A DNA stretch of 55,946 nucleotides, from NCBI GenBank assembly GCA_045544455.1, contig JAZPYZ010000007.1, forward strand, positions 1 to 55,946. Direction: 5' to 3'. This document shows positions 40,188-49,069 of this stretch, one piece after another. Position 1 is the stretch's first letter, and the number at the start of each line of letters is the position of its first letter. This DNA comes from JAZPYZ01 sp045544455. Lineage in GTDB: Bacteria > Bacillota > Clostridia > Oscillospirales > Acutalibacteraceae. The translations under genes were made by a program, and so were the position numbers. A model generated the notes under the pieces. It worked only from the letters and a program-made list of their open reading frames with translations. It searched no databases and was not told where the DNA came from.

Positions 40188-40240
40188 ACGATCACCTCTC
40201 CTATTGCCTACCATCGCAACAGTATTATCGATACAAGGTC

Positions 40241-40268
40241 ATTGTAGCACCTGACGGTGATTTGTCAA
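40241..40268 (-). promoter_or_regulatory. Promoter of the MATE gene
   Basis: On minus, TTGACA (40263-40268), 16-base spacer and TACAAT (40241-40246). Confidence 0.75.
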
Positions 40269-40300
40269 TCGGCTTTTAGCATTTTTTGACAAAATTTTAC

Positions 40301-40330
40301 GGCACGCTTTTTCGGTGGAAACAGCGTGCC
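40301..40330 (-). terminator. Terminator of the ABC exporter operon
   Basis: Stem GGCACGCT (40301-40308) with AGCGTGCC (40323-40330), 13 bases past the stop at 40343. The downstream T content on minus is modest. Confidence 0.55.
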
Positions 40331-40342
40331 GCTTGAACGGGT

Positions 40343-42358
40343 TTAATCCAATTCTTTGAGGCCGGTATACAATTCATAATACCGCCCTTTTTGCGCGAGC
40401 AGATCGTCATGATCACCGCGTTCGATGATCTCACCTTGTTCGAGCACCATGATGGCGTTCGCGTTACGAACGGTGGATAAACGGTGCGCAATCACAAAGG
40501 TCGTGCGATTTTTCATGAGTCGATCCATGCCGTGTTCGATGTGTTTTTCGGTACGGGTATCGACCGAACTGGTGGCTTCGTCTAAGACCAGAATCGGCGC
40601 TTTGCTGATGGCGGCGCGTGCGATATTCAGCAGTTGGCGTTGCCCTTGCGACAGGTTGGCGCCGTCCCCTTCGAGCACGGTATCGTAACCATCGGAAAGT
40701 CGCATGATGAAACTGTGTGCGCTGGCGACTTTGGCTGCTTCGATCACCTCTTCATTCGTGGCATCCGGACGGCCGTAACGGATATTCTCCCTTACGGTGC
40801 CGGTGAACAGGTGAGTATCTTGTAACACCATAGCGATGTTGCTGCGCAGGCAATCTCGCTTGATGTGACGGATATCGACACCGTCGATGGTAATCGCGCC
40901 TTGATCGATATCGTAAAACCGGTTAAGCAGGTTGGTAATGGTCGTTTTTCCGGCGCCGGTCGAGCCAACAAACGCGATCTTTTGACCGGGATGGGCATAC
41001 AGTGAGATGTTTTTGAGGATGACTTTATCGGGGTTGTAGCCGAAGGTGACGTTGTGAAGTTCTACGTCCCCTTTCATGTTCGGCAGGTCGATCGCCGAAT
41101 CCAAATCGGGTTGTTCCGGTTGGGTGTCCATGACCGCAAACACACGCTCTGCGCCGGCGAGCGCCGAAAAGATGGACGCCATTTGTTGCGAGATGTTGTT
41201 GATCGGCATACTGAACTGTTTGGAGTAGCCGGCAAACACCGACAACGCGCCGGGATCCAACCACCCGTTACACAACAACACGCCGCCGATACCGATGGTG
41301 GCCGCGTAACTGATCAAACTGGTGTTGTGCATGATGGGGCCCATGATACCGCCGTAGAACTGCGCTTTCAGTTGTTTGTCGCGCAGATCTTCGTTAAGCA
41401 GTTCAAACTCATCCGCGGCGATGGTTTCGTGGTTGAATACCTTGACCACTTTTTGGCCGGTGACGGTTTCTTCGATATACCCGTTGGCCGCGCCGAGTGC
41501 CGCTTGTTGGCCGGAATAAAATTTGCGAGAAGCGCCGGCGATTTTACCACCGCCGATCGCAAATATCGGGATAAACACGACGGTGACCAAGGTGAGCCAA
41601 ACGTTGGTGGTGATCATGAACACAAAGGTGCCGATCAGCGACACGATCCCCGACACGATCGAGGTTAACGAGTTGTTGAGCATCACGTCGATGTTATCCA
41701 CGTCGTTGGTGAAACGGGACATCACCTCGCCGGTGGGATGGGTATCGAAATACCGTACCGGCAGAGTTTGCAGTTTCACAAACAGGTCGTTACGAATCTT
41801 CTCGATCGCATTTTGGGAAATGGTGAGCATGATCCGTGCTTGCAGATAATGCGTGAAAATGGTGATCGCGTACACGCACGCCAAAATCAATAACGCGGCG
41901 GCGATATAGAACAACACGTCGGTGGCCGCGGCGTTATATGCGTCGCCCACGAGCACGGACACCAACGAAGTGGCGGCATTTTTCATCCATTCGATGCCGG
42001 TATCTATCGCTTGATAGATCGGACTGCCGATGGTATCGGCATCAACCTCTAATCCGATATACATCGTAAGGCGGTTGATGATCGGACGCGTCATGTAACC
42101 GCCAACCAGCGACGTGACGGTGTTGAGCAACATAAAGAAGAACACGACGACCAACAATGCTTTGTATTTGCCGACGTAAGCGAGCAGACGGCTGACGGTT
42201 TGTTTGACGTTTTTGGGTTTGCCACCCATGCCGCGCGGCATCGGGCCACGGCCCGGACCGCCGCCGCGAGGACCGCCCATACCGGGGCCCATTCCGCGTT
42301 TTTCGGGTTTGGCGGAGGTGTTGTACTGTTTTCTCAGTTCGTCCAGTGTTCGTGCCAT
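40343..42358 (-). CDS. ABC exporter subunit, catalytic nucleotide site (LmrD/TM288-like)
   Basis: It forms a heterodimeric multidrug or peptide exporter with the product of the gene at 42360. The 671-aa protein has a Gly/Pro-rich N-terminal extension (about 15-50), six membrane helices with a wide periplasmic insert (about 90-150), and a nucleotide-binding domain with Walker A GSTGAGKTT, signature LSQGQRQ and Walker B ILVLDEATSSVD. It has the normal catalytic Glu. It starts one base before the partner's stop, with AAAGGAGGTC as ribosome site. It is the third gene of the marR operon. Confidence 0.93.
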   Translation of the reverse strand: MARTLDELRKQYNTSAKPEKRGMGPGMGGPRGGGPGRGPMPRGMGGKPKNVKQTVSRLLAYVGKYKALLVVVFFFMLLNTVTSLVGGYMTRPIINRLTMYIGLEVDADTIGSPIYQAIDTGIEWMKNAATSLVSVLVGDAYNAAATDVLFYIAAALLILACVYAITIFTHYLQARIMLTISQNAIEKIRNDLFVKLQTLPVRYFDTHPTGEVMSRFTNDVDNIDVMLNNSLTSIVSGIVSLIGTFVFMITTNVWLTLVTVVFIPIFAIGGGKIAGASRKFYSGQQAALGAANGYIEETVTGQKVVKVFNHETIAADEFELLNEDLRDKQLKAQFYGGIMGPIMHNTSLISYAATIGIGGVLLCNGWLDPGALSVFAGYSKQFSMPINNISQQMASIFSALAGAERVFAVMDTQPEQPDLDSAIDLPNMKGDVELHNVTFGYNPDKVILKNISLYAHPGQKIAFVGSTGAGKTTITNLLNRFYDIDQGAITIDGVDIRHIKRDCLRSNIAMVLQDTHLFTGTVRENIRYGRPDATNEEVIEAAKVASAHSFIMRLSDGYDTVLEGDGANLSQGQRQLLNIARAAISKAPILVLDEATSSVDTRTEKHIEHGMDRLMKNRTTFVIAHRLSTVRNANAIMVLEQGEIIERGDHDDLLAQKGRYYELYTGLKELD

Positions 42359-42359
42359 A

Positions 42360-44111
42360 TCAACCGACCTCCTTTCCCGAAACCTGCGAGTGGTAGATCT
42401 CTTGATACGCTTCGTTGGTGCGCATCAATTCCTCGTGGGTGCCGATACCGGAGATGGTGCCGTCATCCATAACCACGATGCGGTCGGCGTCTTGGACCGA
42501 TGAGATACGTTGCGCGATAATGATCTTGGTGGAGTCGGCCAATTCCTCCCGGAACGCGCGGCGAATCTGTGTTTCGGTGGCGGTATCGACCGCGGAGGTC
42601 GAGTCATCCAAGATGATGATCTTGGGATTTTTGAGCAAAGCGCGCGCAATGCACAACCGTTGCTTTTGGCCGCCCGATACGTTGACGCCGCCTTGGCCGA
42701 GTTCGGTTTGATAGCCGGCGGTAAACCCTTTGACGAATTTATCGGCTTGGGCACTTTGGGCGGCGGCAAACAGTTGCTCATCGGTCGCCTCTTGGTTGCC
42801 CCAACGCAGGTTTTCTTCGATGGTACCGGAGAACAACACGTTCTTTTGCAGTACCATGCCTACCCCTTCGCGCAGATTATATAAGGTATATTCTTTGATC
42901 GAACGGCCGTCGATCAAAATATCCCCTTGGTCGGCATCGTACAGACGGGGAATCAGCGAAACCAAGGTGGTTTTACCGCAACCGGTCGAGCCGATAATGC
43001 CGACGGTACTGCCGGGTTCGATGACCAAATCAATATGATTGAGCACCGGTTCGGCGCTGTTTTTATAGTAACGGAAGGTAACCCCTTTGAATTCGATACG
43101 ACCGTCTTGAATGGTGGCGTTGGGATCGGCGTCGGGCGCATCAGTGATATCGATGGTCTCGTCCAACACTTCCGAAACACGTTTAGCGGAGGCCAACGCA
43201 CGCGACGAGGTCATTAACATCATGGTTACCATCATCAACGACATCAGAATTTGACTGACGTAGGTGATAAACGACGACAGTTCGCCCACGCTGAACGCGC
43301 CGGCAATGCCGAAATTATCGATAACGAGTTTACTGCCGAACCAAATGACCAAAATGGTGGTGACGTACATAAAAAACGTTTGCACCGGATGCATAAAGAT
43401 CATATTTTTTACGGCCGACATGCCGGCGGCTTTGAGGCCGCGATTGGCTCGTTCGAATTTATCGGTCTCGAACGATTCCCGGACAAAGGATTTGACCACC
43501 CGCACGTTGGTGATGTTTTCCTGTACGGTGGAGTTGAGACCGTCGATCTTGGTTTGCATGTTGGTGAAGCGCGGCATGCCGCGTGCGATGATAAACGCGA
43601 TTGAGCAAAGCAATAACGGAATCGTGACCGCCATGACGACCGACAACGATGGGCTTAACCGAATCGCCATCAACACACCGCCGATCAGCATACCGGGAGA
43701 ACGCAACATCATGCGCAACATCATGTTGACAAAATTCTGCAGTTGGGTGACGTCGTTGGTTAAACGCGTAACCAACGAACCGGTGGAGAATTTATCGATG
43801 TTGGCGAAACTGTATTGTTGAATTTTGCGGAACAGGTCGGCGCGCAGATCGGTGGCGAAATTGACCGACGCTTTGGCCCCGAAATAAGCGCCGCCCACGC
43901 CGCCGAGCATCATCATCAAAGCGGTAAGCACCATCATCCCCATAACACGCATGCTGGCGGCATTCGTGAGGGTGCCGGCGATTGCGCCGTTGATGACCTC
44001 GGCCAAATATAGCGGCATCAACACTTCGCCTACGACTTCGACCATCATACATAATGGGCCAAGCACAAAATAGGCCCAGTACGGTTTAACGTATTTCAAC
44101 CAACGGCTCAT
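42360..44111 (-). CDS. ABC exporter subunit with degenerate nucleotide site (LmrC/TM287-like)
   Basis: This 583-aa half-transporter has six membrane helices and a nucleotide-binding domain with Walker A GSTGCGKTT and signature VSGGQKQ. Walker B reads IIILDDSTSAVD, where Asp replaces the catalytic Glu. That substitution is the mark of the inactive site in heterodimeric exporters such as TM287/288 and LmrCD. Its start overlaps the marR stop by four bases (ATGA). The two half-transporters and the regulator form one operon; likely cargo is a drug or lipid, not determined. Confidence 0.93.
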   Translation of the reverse strand: MSRWLKYVKPYWAYFVLGPLCMMVEVVGEVLMPLYLAEVINGAIAGTLTNAASMRVMGMMVLTALMMMLGGVGGAYFGAKASVNFATDLRADLFRKIQQYSFANIDKFSTGSLVTRLTNDVTQLQNFVNMMLRMMLRSPGMLIGGVLMAIRLSPSLSVVMAVTIPLLLCSIAFIIARGMPRFTNMQTKIDGLNSTVQENITNVRVVKSFVRESFETDKFERANRGLKAAGMSAVKNMIFMHPVQTFFMYVTTILVIWFGSKLVIDNFGIAGAFSVGELSSFITYVSQILMSLMMVTMMLMTSSRALASAKRVSEVLDETIDITDAPDADPNATIQDGRIEFKGVTFRYYKNSAEPVLNHIDLVIEPGSTVGIIGSTGCGKTTLVSLIPRLYDADQGDILIDGRSIKEYTLYNLREGVGMVLQKNVLFSGTIEENLRWGNQEATDEQLFAAAQSAQADKFVKGFTAGYQTELGQGGVNVSGGQKQRLCIARALLKNPKIIILDDSTSAVDTATETQIRRAFREELADSTKIIIAQRISSVQDADRIVVMDDGTISGIGTHEELMRTNEAYQEIYHSQVSGKEVG

Positions 44112-44623
44112 GAGCGCTTCTCCCCTTTCCGTAAATGTGGCGGTAATTCGGATTGATCCAGCGGTTTGATCTCGATCTCACCGGATTCCATCGCATGCAG
44201 GTTCGCCTGCAATTTTTCCATCGCGGCGATAAAGTTTTCAAGTTCTTGTTCGGAAAAACCGCGAAACATCGCCTTATCCGCGCCGATAAACCAACGGTGC
44301 GTCATTTCGGCGGTTTCTTTCCCTTTTTCGGTGAGCTTAATCTCCCGGTAACGATTATCGTCCGCGGCGATGGTGCGTTCGACCATGCCGCATTCCTCCA
44401 ATTTCCGTAACGTGCCGGTGACGGCGGCCGCCGTAATGCCACGGCGTTCAGCCAGTTCCTTTTGCGAGACCGATGCCGGGGCGCGCGACAGATCCATCAA
44501 CATATGATGTTGACTGCGGTGCATCCCGAAACCGCTGACCAACCGGTCAAACACACACCGATGCAGGTGATGGACCCGGGCAAACAACCGCATCGCTGTC
44601 TGCAAGGTGTTTTTTTGTTCCAT
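44108..44623 (-). CDS. MarR-family regulator of the ABC exporter
   Basis: The 171-aa protein has the MarR winged helix: recognition region VSQKELAERRGITAAAVTGTLRKLEE and wing DDNRYREIKLTEKGKE. The C-terminal 40 residues extend beyond a typical MarR. The start at 44623 is set by GTGGGGAAT; the 56-residue longer reading would span the promoter and operator. It overlaps the ABC gene by four bases. It probably represses the operon through the inverted repeat at its promoter until an inducer binds. Confidence 0.9.
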   Translation of the reverse strand: MEQKNTLQTAMRLFARVHHLHRCVFDRLVSGFGMHRSQHHMLMDLSRAPASVSQKELAERRGITAAAVTGTLRKLEECGMVERTIAADDNRYREIKLTEKGKETAEMTHRWFIGADKAMFRGFSEQELENFIAAMEKLQANLHAMESGEIEIKPLDQSELPPHLRKGEKRS

Positions 44624-44668
44624 ATTCCCCACGCTATAATCCCTCTTTTCCAAAAAAGTTAAGCGGTT

Positions 44669-44716
44669 AATAGTTAAGATGTTAACTATTATACGAGCAC
44701 GCGCCCCACTTGTCAA
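44669..44716 (-). promoter_or_regulatory. marR operon promoter with MarR-type operator
   Basis: On minus, TTGACA (44711-44716), 17-base spacer and TATAAT (44688-44693). A perfect 9-bp inverted repeat AATAGTTAA-GATG-TTAACTATT (44669-44690) overlaps the -10 and start site, and a related TTAAGCGGTTAA lies just downstream at about 44660. This is a classic repressor arrangement. Confidence 0.82.
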
Positions 44717-44805
44717 TGGGGTTTGGAAATTGTTTACAAATACCTGCAACGGGATCCCTATGCCAGCTATTTGCGCAGGACATCGTCTCACCTCTTCACT
44801 ATAAG

Positions 44806-44844
44806 AGAGTTTATGCTTTAAAAGTCAATAGTGCGATAAACTCT
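44806..44844. repeat. Inverted repeat upstream of the XRE regulator
   Basis: AGAGTTTAT (44806-44814) and ATAAACTCT (44836-44844) are perfect 9-bp arms with a 21-base spacer. A TATACT -10-like box lies at about 44850. It may be an autoregulatory operator of the following HTH gene. Confidence 0.5.
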
Positions 44845-44872
44845 ACCCTATACTGGGTATGAGGTGTTGATC

Positions 44873-45097
44873 ATGCCTTATTGTGAACGTATACGTGCGT
44901 TGCGCGAAGATCGCGATTTAAATCAAACGCAGGTAGCTACCTTGTTAAACGTAGGGCAAAAGACCTATTCGGACTATGAATTGGGCAAAACCCGTATCCC
45001 CATCGACAGCATGCTGATATTGGCGAAACACTATGATGTCAGCATGGATTATATTGGCGGTGCAACCGACATCAAAACATCCTTCCCGAAGGCGTAA
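44873..45097 (+). CDS. Small XRE-family (HTH_3) transcriptional regulator
   Basis: The 74-aa protein is essentially one Cro/CI-type helix-turn-helix: LNQTQVATLLNVGQKTYSDYELGKTRIP, then LILAKHYDVSMDYIGG. The start at 44873 has GAGGTG six bases upstream. It has no sensor domain. It is flanked by an inverted repeat and its own terminator, so it is probably a self-regulated single gene. Its targets are unknown. Confidence 0.88.
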   Translation: MPYCERIRALREDRDLNQTQVATLLNVGQKTYSDYELGKTRIPIDSMLILAKHYDVSMDYIGGATDIKTSFPKA

Positions 45098-45130
45098 AAA
45101 AAGAACCACTCGATGAGTGGTTCTTTTTTG
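45097..45130. terminator. Bidirectional terminator between XRE gene and glgP
   Basis: A 15-bp perfect stem (45097-45111 with 45115-45129), loop GAT, T-runs on both strands. It ends the XRE gene and the maltodextrin operon. Confidence 0.9.
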
Positions 45131-45137
45131 TGTCCTG

Positions 45138-47429
45138 TTATACGCCCCAGATATCGGTGGCGTATTCGCGGATGGTGCGGTCGGCGGAAAATTTGCCGGC
45201 CGAGGTGACGTTATAAAACTGCTTTTTGGCGAACGCCAAACGATCTTGATAGTCGCGGTTGGCTTGTAGACGCGCATCGGTATACGGGATGAGGTCGAGC
45301 AACAAGAAATAGTGGTCGGGAGCGTGCCACAACGCACCGCGCAGGATCGACTGATACAGTTCCCGGAACACGCCGCTGCCGCCGTCGTCAAAGGTGCCGT
45401 CGATGAGGGTATCGAGCACGCGGCGGATGCGGGGATTGTATTCATAGATGGCGAGCGGCGAATACCCCTCTTTGGCTTTGTCGATCTCTTCGACCGTGGC
45501 GCCAAACACGTAGTTATTCTCGGTGCCGGCTTGTTCAAAGATCTCGATGTTCGCACCGTCAAAGGTACCCATTGTCACCGCGCCGTTTAACATGAGTTTC
45601 ATGTTGCCGGTGCCGCTGGCTTCGGTGCCGGCGGTGGAGATCTGTTCGCTGATATCGGCAGCCGGTAACAGTTTTTCGGCGTAAGATACGTCGTAGTTCT
45701 GCACGAACAACACCTGCATTTTATCACACACGTCAGCATCGCGACGAATCATCGCGGCGATCTCGTTGATAAACTTGATGATCCCTTTAGCGCGGCGGTA
45801 GCCGGGGGCGGCTTTCGCGCCGAACAGGAACACGGTGGGATAAAAATCGGTGATGGTGCCGTCTTTGATACCGAAATAGATATCCAGCATCGACAACGCG
45901 TTGAGCAGTTGCCGTTTATATTCGTGTAAGCGTTTGGCCTGCATGTCGAACAACCAATCCGGCGAGAGCGTAACCCCTTCGCGTTGTTGGACGTAGCGGC
46001 ACAATTGCTCTTTTTTCGTGCGTTTGATATCGATGAACTGCTGGATCGAGGCATTATCGTCGACGTAAGGACGCAGGTTTTCGAGTTGATCGAGATCGGT
46101 GATCCAACCGTCCCCGATGCGGTCGGTGATGAAACCGGACAGTTCGGGGTTACAGAGCATCAACCACCGACGCGGCGTGATACCGTTGGTTTTGTTACTG
46201 AAGCGGTCCGGGAACGCTTTAGCCCACGGAGCGAGAACCCGTGACGTGAGCAGGTCGGTATGGATGCGCGCCACCCCGTTGGTAGAATGGGTGGCGTAGA
46301 CCGCCAGGCGCGCCATGTGGATGCGGCCACCGTCTACAATAAACGGCAGATCGTCCCCATGGGTGCCGATCTGATGCAGATGCAACATCACGACGTACGG
46401 ATACACGTCCGGAATCACCGAACAGAACAACGGCACGCCCCACGTTTCGAGCGCTTCGGCCATGATGGTGTGGTTGGTGTACGCGAAGGTGCGTTGCACA
46501 ATCGAAAGTGCCCGGTCAAACGGTAGACGGTAGTCGGTCATGAGCAACCGCAACAGTTCCGGAATGGCCACCGTGGGATGGGTATCGTTGAGTTGGATGG
46601 CAAACCGGTCGGGGAACCGTTCGATATCGGTTTCGCCGCTTTCTTTAAAATCGCGCAACATGCTATACAGCGATGCGGCGGCGAAGAAATACTGTTGTTT
46701 TAAACGCAGACGTTTGCCTTCGTCGGTATCGTCGTTGGGATATAGTACCGCCGAAATGGCGCGCGCTTTGTTCTCTTCTCGCATGGCGCGGTCGTATTGT
46801 TGCGCGTTAAACGCGTCAAAATCCAACGCACTTGTTGCGTCGGCTTCCCACAAACGCAAGGTGTTGATGGTGTGACCGCCGTAACCAATGACCGGCATAT
46901 CGTACGCCTTGGCGCGGACGGTTTGGTCGGCAAACTGCACCGTGACGTCGCGATCTTCGCGGCGCACACTCCACGGATCACCGAACCGCAACCAATCGTC
47001 CGGCGATTCTTGTTGAAAACCGCCGCTTAAGGATTGACGGAACAGGCCGTACCGATACCGGATGCCGTAACCATCTAGCGGAATATCATGGGTGGCGGCA
47101 GAGTCGAGGAAACAGGCCGCCAACCGGCCGAGACCGCCGTTTCCGAGCGCATCGTCATCGATTTGTTCAAACAAGGCGGCCGATACGCCGTATTGCTGCA
47201 TGACGGCTTTGCATCGGTCGAGCAACCCTAAATTCGCGAGATTGTTATCGACCATGCGGCCCATCAAAAATTCGGCCGACAGGTAGGCGGCGCGTTTGCC
47301 GGTGCCGCCCGATTGCCAACGGGGCGCCAGTTCTTCCATGGCGGCACGCGATACTGCGTGGTACCACGCTTTGGCACTCTCCCGGTTTTGGCCGTTCATA
47401 TAGTGTTCTATGCGTTGTTCAAATGTCAT
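45138..47429 (-). CDS. glgP: Alpha-glucan (maltodextrin/glycogen) phosphorylase
   Basis: It releases glucose-1-phosphate from alpha-1,4-glucans using phosphate and pyridoxal phosphate. The 763-aa protein is of family length, with NLGLLDRC and ALGNGGLGRLAACFLDS near the N terminus, TNHTIMAEALE and the PLP-lysine segment EASGTGNMKLMLNGA near the C terminus. The start at 47429 overlaps malQ by four bases (ATGA). It is the last gene of the maltodextrin operon. Its product fits with the phosphoglucomutase at 30.8 kb. Confidence 0.96.
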   Translation of the reverse strand: MTFEQRIEHYMNGQNRESAKAWYHAVSRAAMEELAPRWQSGGTGKRAAYLSAEFLMGRMVDNNLANLGLLDRCKAVMQQYGVSAALFEQIDDDALGNGGLGRLAACFLDSAATHDIPLDGYGIRYRYGLFRQSLSGGFQQESPDDWLRFGDPWSVRREDRDVTVQFADQTVRAKAYDMPVIGYGGHTINTLRLWEADATSALDFDAFNAQQYDRAMREENKARAISAVLYPNDDTDEGKRLRLKQQYFFAAASLYSMLRDFKESGETDIERFPDRFAIQLNDTHPTVAIPELLRLLMTDYRLPFDRALSIVQRTFAYTNHTIMAEALETWGVPLFCSVIPDVYPYVVMLHLHQIGTHGDDLPFIVDGGRIHMARLAVYATHSTNGVARIHTDLLTSRVLAPWAKAFPDRFSNKTNGITPRRWLMLCNPELSGFITDRIGDGWITDLDQLENLRPYVDDNASIQQFIDIKRTKKEQLCRYVQQREGVTLSPDWLFDMQAKRLHEYKRQLLNALSMLDIYFGIKDGTITDFYPTVFLFGAKAAPGYRRAKGIIKFINEIAAMIRRDADVCDKMQVLFVQNYDVSYAEKLLPAADISEQISTAGTEASGTGNMKLMLNGAVTMGTFDGANIEIFEQAGTENNYVFGATVEEIDKAKEGYSPLAIYEYNPRIRRVLDTLIDGTFDDGGSGVFRELYQSILRGALWHAPDHYFLLLDLIPYTDARLQANRDYQDRLAFAKKQFYNVTSAGKFSADRTIREYATDIWGV

Positions 47430-48937
47430 TCGTCACACAACCTTTCGTATTGCCAAGCGAGTTTGCGAAGCGGTTCGGCCACGTGGTCGGCCGCGTGATA
47501 ATCGGTCAATCGCCACCACCAGTTATCGCCAACGGTGCCGGGGGTGTTGGTACGGTGCGGCGCACCGAGCCCCAACACATCCTGCATCTGGACCATTGCG
47601 ATCGACGCCACGCTCGCGTAAAGTGTGCGGATCATCGCGGCCGGCAGATGGGCCGTTCGTTTGACCTGTAAGTAGCCGCGCGCAAACCGCGCCGCGCGAC
47701 GTGTCATCCGCTTGGTGATGTCCCCGATGGGGGGATTGTCGTGGGTGCCGGTATAGGCGACCATGTTCGGTTCGTACCGATGCGGTAGGTGCATGTTGTT
47801 GGGTTCACAAGCATCGAACCCGAACTGCAACACACGCATGCCGGGCAAACCGGCTTGCCGCATCACGCGTTGCACCTTATCGGTGACGTTGCCGAGATCT
47901 TCGGCGATAAGCAAGGTGTTGCCGAGTGCCGGGCGCATCGCCTTGATCCATGCTTTGACTGGTGCATCGCGGTATTCGCCGATGGTGGCATCCGGCGAAT
48001 CGGGCGGAATGACGTAATAATGAACCAACCCGATAAAATGGTCGATGCGCACCATATCGTATAACGAGGCGGATTCTCTCATGCGGTGTTGCCACCACAC
48101 AAACCCTTCTTGTTCCATCGCGGCCCAGTTGTATAACGGGTTACCCCAACGTTGGCCGGTTTTGGAAAAATAATCCGGCGGCACACCGGCCACACCAAGC
48201 GGTCCGCCTTTTTCATCAAACAAGAATTGGTCTCGGTGTGCCCAGGCATCGGCACTGTCCATCGCGACGTAGATCGGAATGTCCCCCATCAACCGAATAC
48301 CTCGCGCGGCGGCCGCTTGACGGAACCGCGTCCATTGATCAAAAAACACATATTGTACGAAGATATAAAAAGCGATACGGTCAGCAAGTTCTTGCTTGTA
48401 TCGCGCAACCGCTTTCTCTTGGCGTAATGCGATATCGGTCGGCCATTCCTGCCACGGGTTGCCGGCGAAATGATCTTTGAGCGCCATAAACAACGCATAG
48501 TCGTCGATCCAGTACGCCTTATCGGCCGCAAACTGCGCGATGGCCGCTTTGTCCGTCTCGGTGATGCGGGCAAAGGCTTTTTCGAGCAGCGGCAACCGAG
48601 TCTTCTCTAAAAATGCGTATCCCACGCGGTCGGCATCTCCATCATACACCGCGGATTCGCATTCTGGTTCGGTCAACCACCCACGCGCGGCCAGATCGTC
48701 GAGGTCGATGAAATAGGGGTTGCTGGCAAAGGCCGAAAAGCATTGGTACGGACTGGACCCGTACCCGGTGTGCCCGATGGGCAACACCTGCCACACGCTT
48801 TGGCCGGCGGCGACGAGAAAGTCTAAAAACCGGTCGACCGGCGCGCCAAAATGGCCAATCCCGTAACGGGACGGCAACGAGTGGATGCCCATCAGTATGC
48901 CGGCCGAACGAGGCGGCGTAGGTTGTTTTGCAGACAT
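47426..48937 (-). CDS. malQ: 4-alpha-glucanotransferase (amylomaltase)
   Basis: MalQ transfers maltosyl chains between maltodextrins, giving free glucose and longer chains for the phosphorylase. The 503-aa GH77 protein has the catalytic D299 (RIDHFIG), E346 (IAEDLG) and D400 (GTHDNPP), plus the 56-GHTGYGSSPYQ start-region motif. The start at 48937 follows AAAGGAGAC; the longer reading to 49039 lacks such a site. A small hairpin pairs this ribosome site with an upstream TCTCCT. It lies 132 bases after the permease gene and overlaps glgP by four bases. Confidence 0.96.
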   Translation of the reverse strand: MSAKQPTPPRSAGILMGIHSLPSRYGIGHFGAPVDRFLDFLVAAGQSVWQVLPIGHTGYGSSPYQCFSAFASNPYFIDLDDLAARGWLTEPECESAVYDGDADRVGYAFLEKTRLPLLEKAFARITETDKAAIAQFAADKAYWIDDYALFMALKDHFAGNPWQEWPTDIALRQEKAVARYKQELADRIAFYIFVQYVFFDQWTRFRQAAAARGIRLMGDIPIYVAMDSADAWAHRDQFLFDEKGGPLGVAGVPPDYFSKTGQRWGNPLYNWAAMEQEGFVWWQHRMRESASLYDMVRIDHFIGLVHYYVIPPDSPDATIGEYRDAPVKAWIKAMRPALGNTLLIAEDLGNVTDKVQRVMRQAGLPGMRVLQFGFDACEPNNMHLPHRYEPNMVAYTGTHDNPPIGDITKRMTRRAARFARGYLQVKRTAHLPAAMIRTLYASVASIAMVQMQDVLGLGAPHRTNTPGTVGDNWWWRLTDYHAADHVAEPLRKLAWQYERLCDE

Positions 48938-48944
48938 ATACGTG

Positions 48945-48959
48945 TCTCCTTTCAGGAGA
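48945..48959 (-). promoter_or_regulatory. Hairpin sequestering the malQ ribosome site
   Basis: On the mRNA, TCTCCT-GAA-AGGAGA forms a perfect 6-bp stem with a 3-base loop. The 3' arm is the malQ Shine-Dalgarno itself, so ribosome access would require its opening. Confidence 0.55.
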
Positions 48960-49069
48960 AAAAATTCCGAGATTGAATGGGAGGGGATTTTCGGGCGCCG
49001 AACGAACGGCAAGGCTTCTGCCTGCCGGGCGACGAGCAACCGGAAAACCGCCGAAAGATCGCGCCTTTT

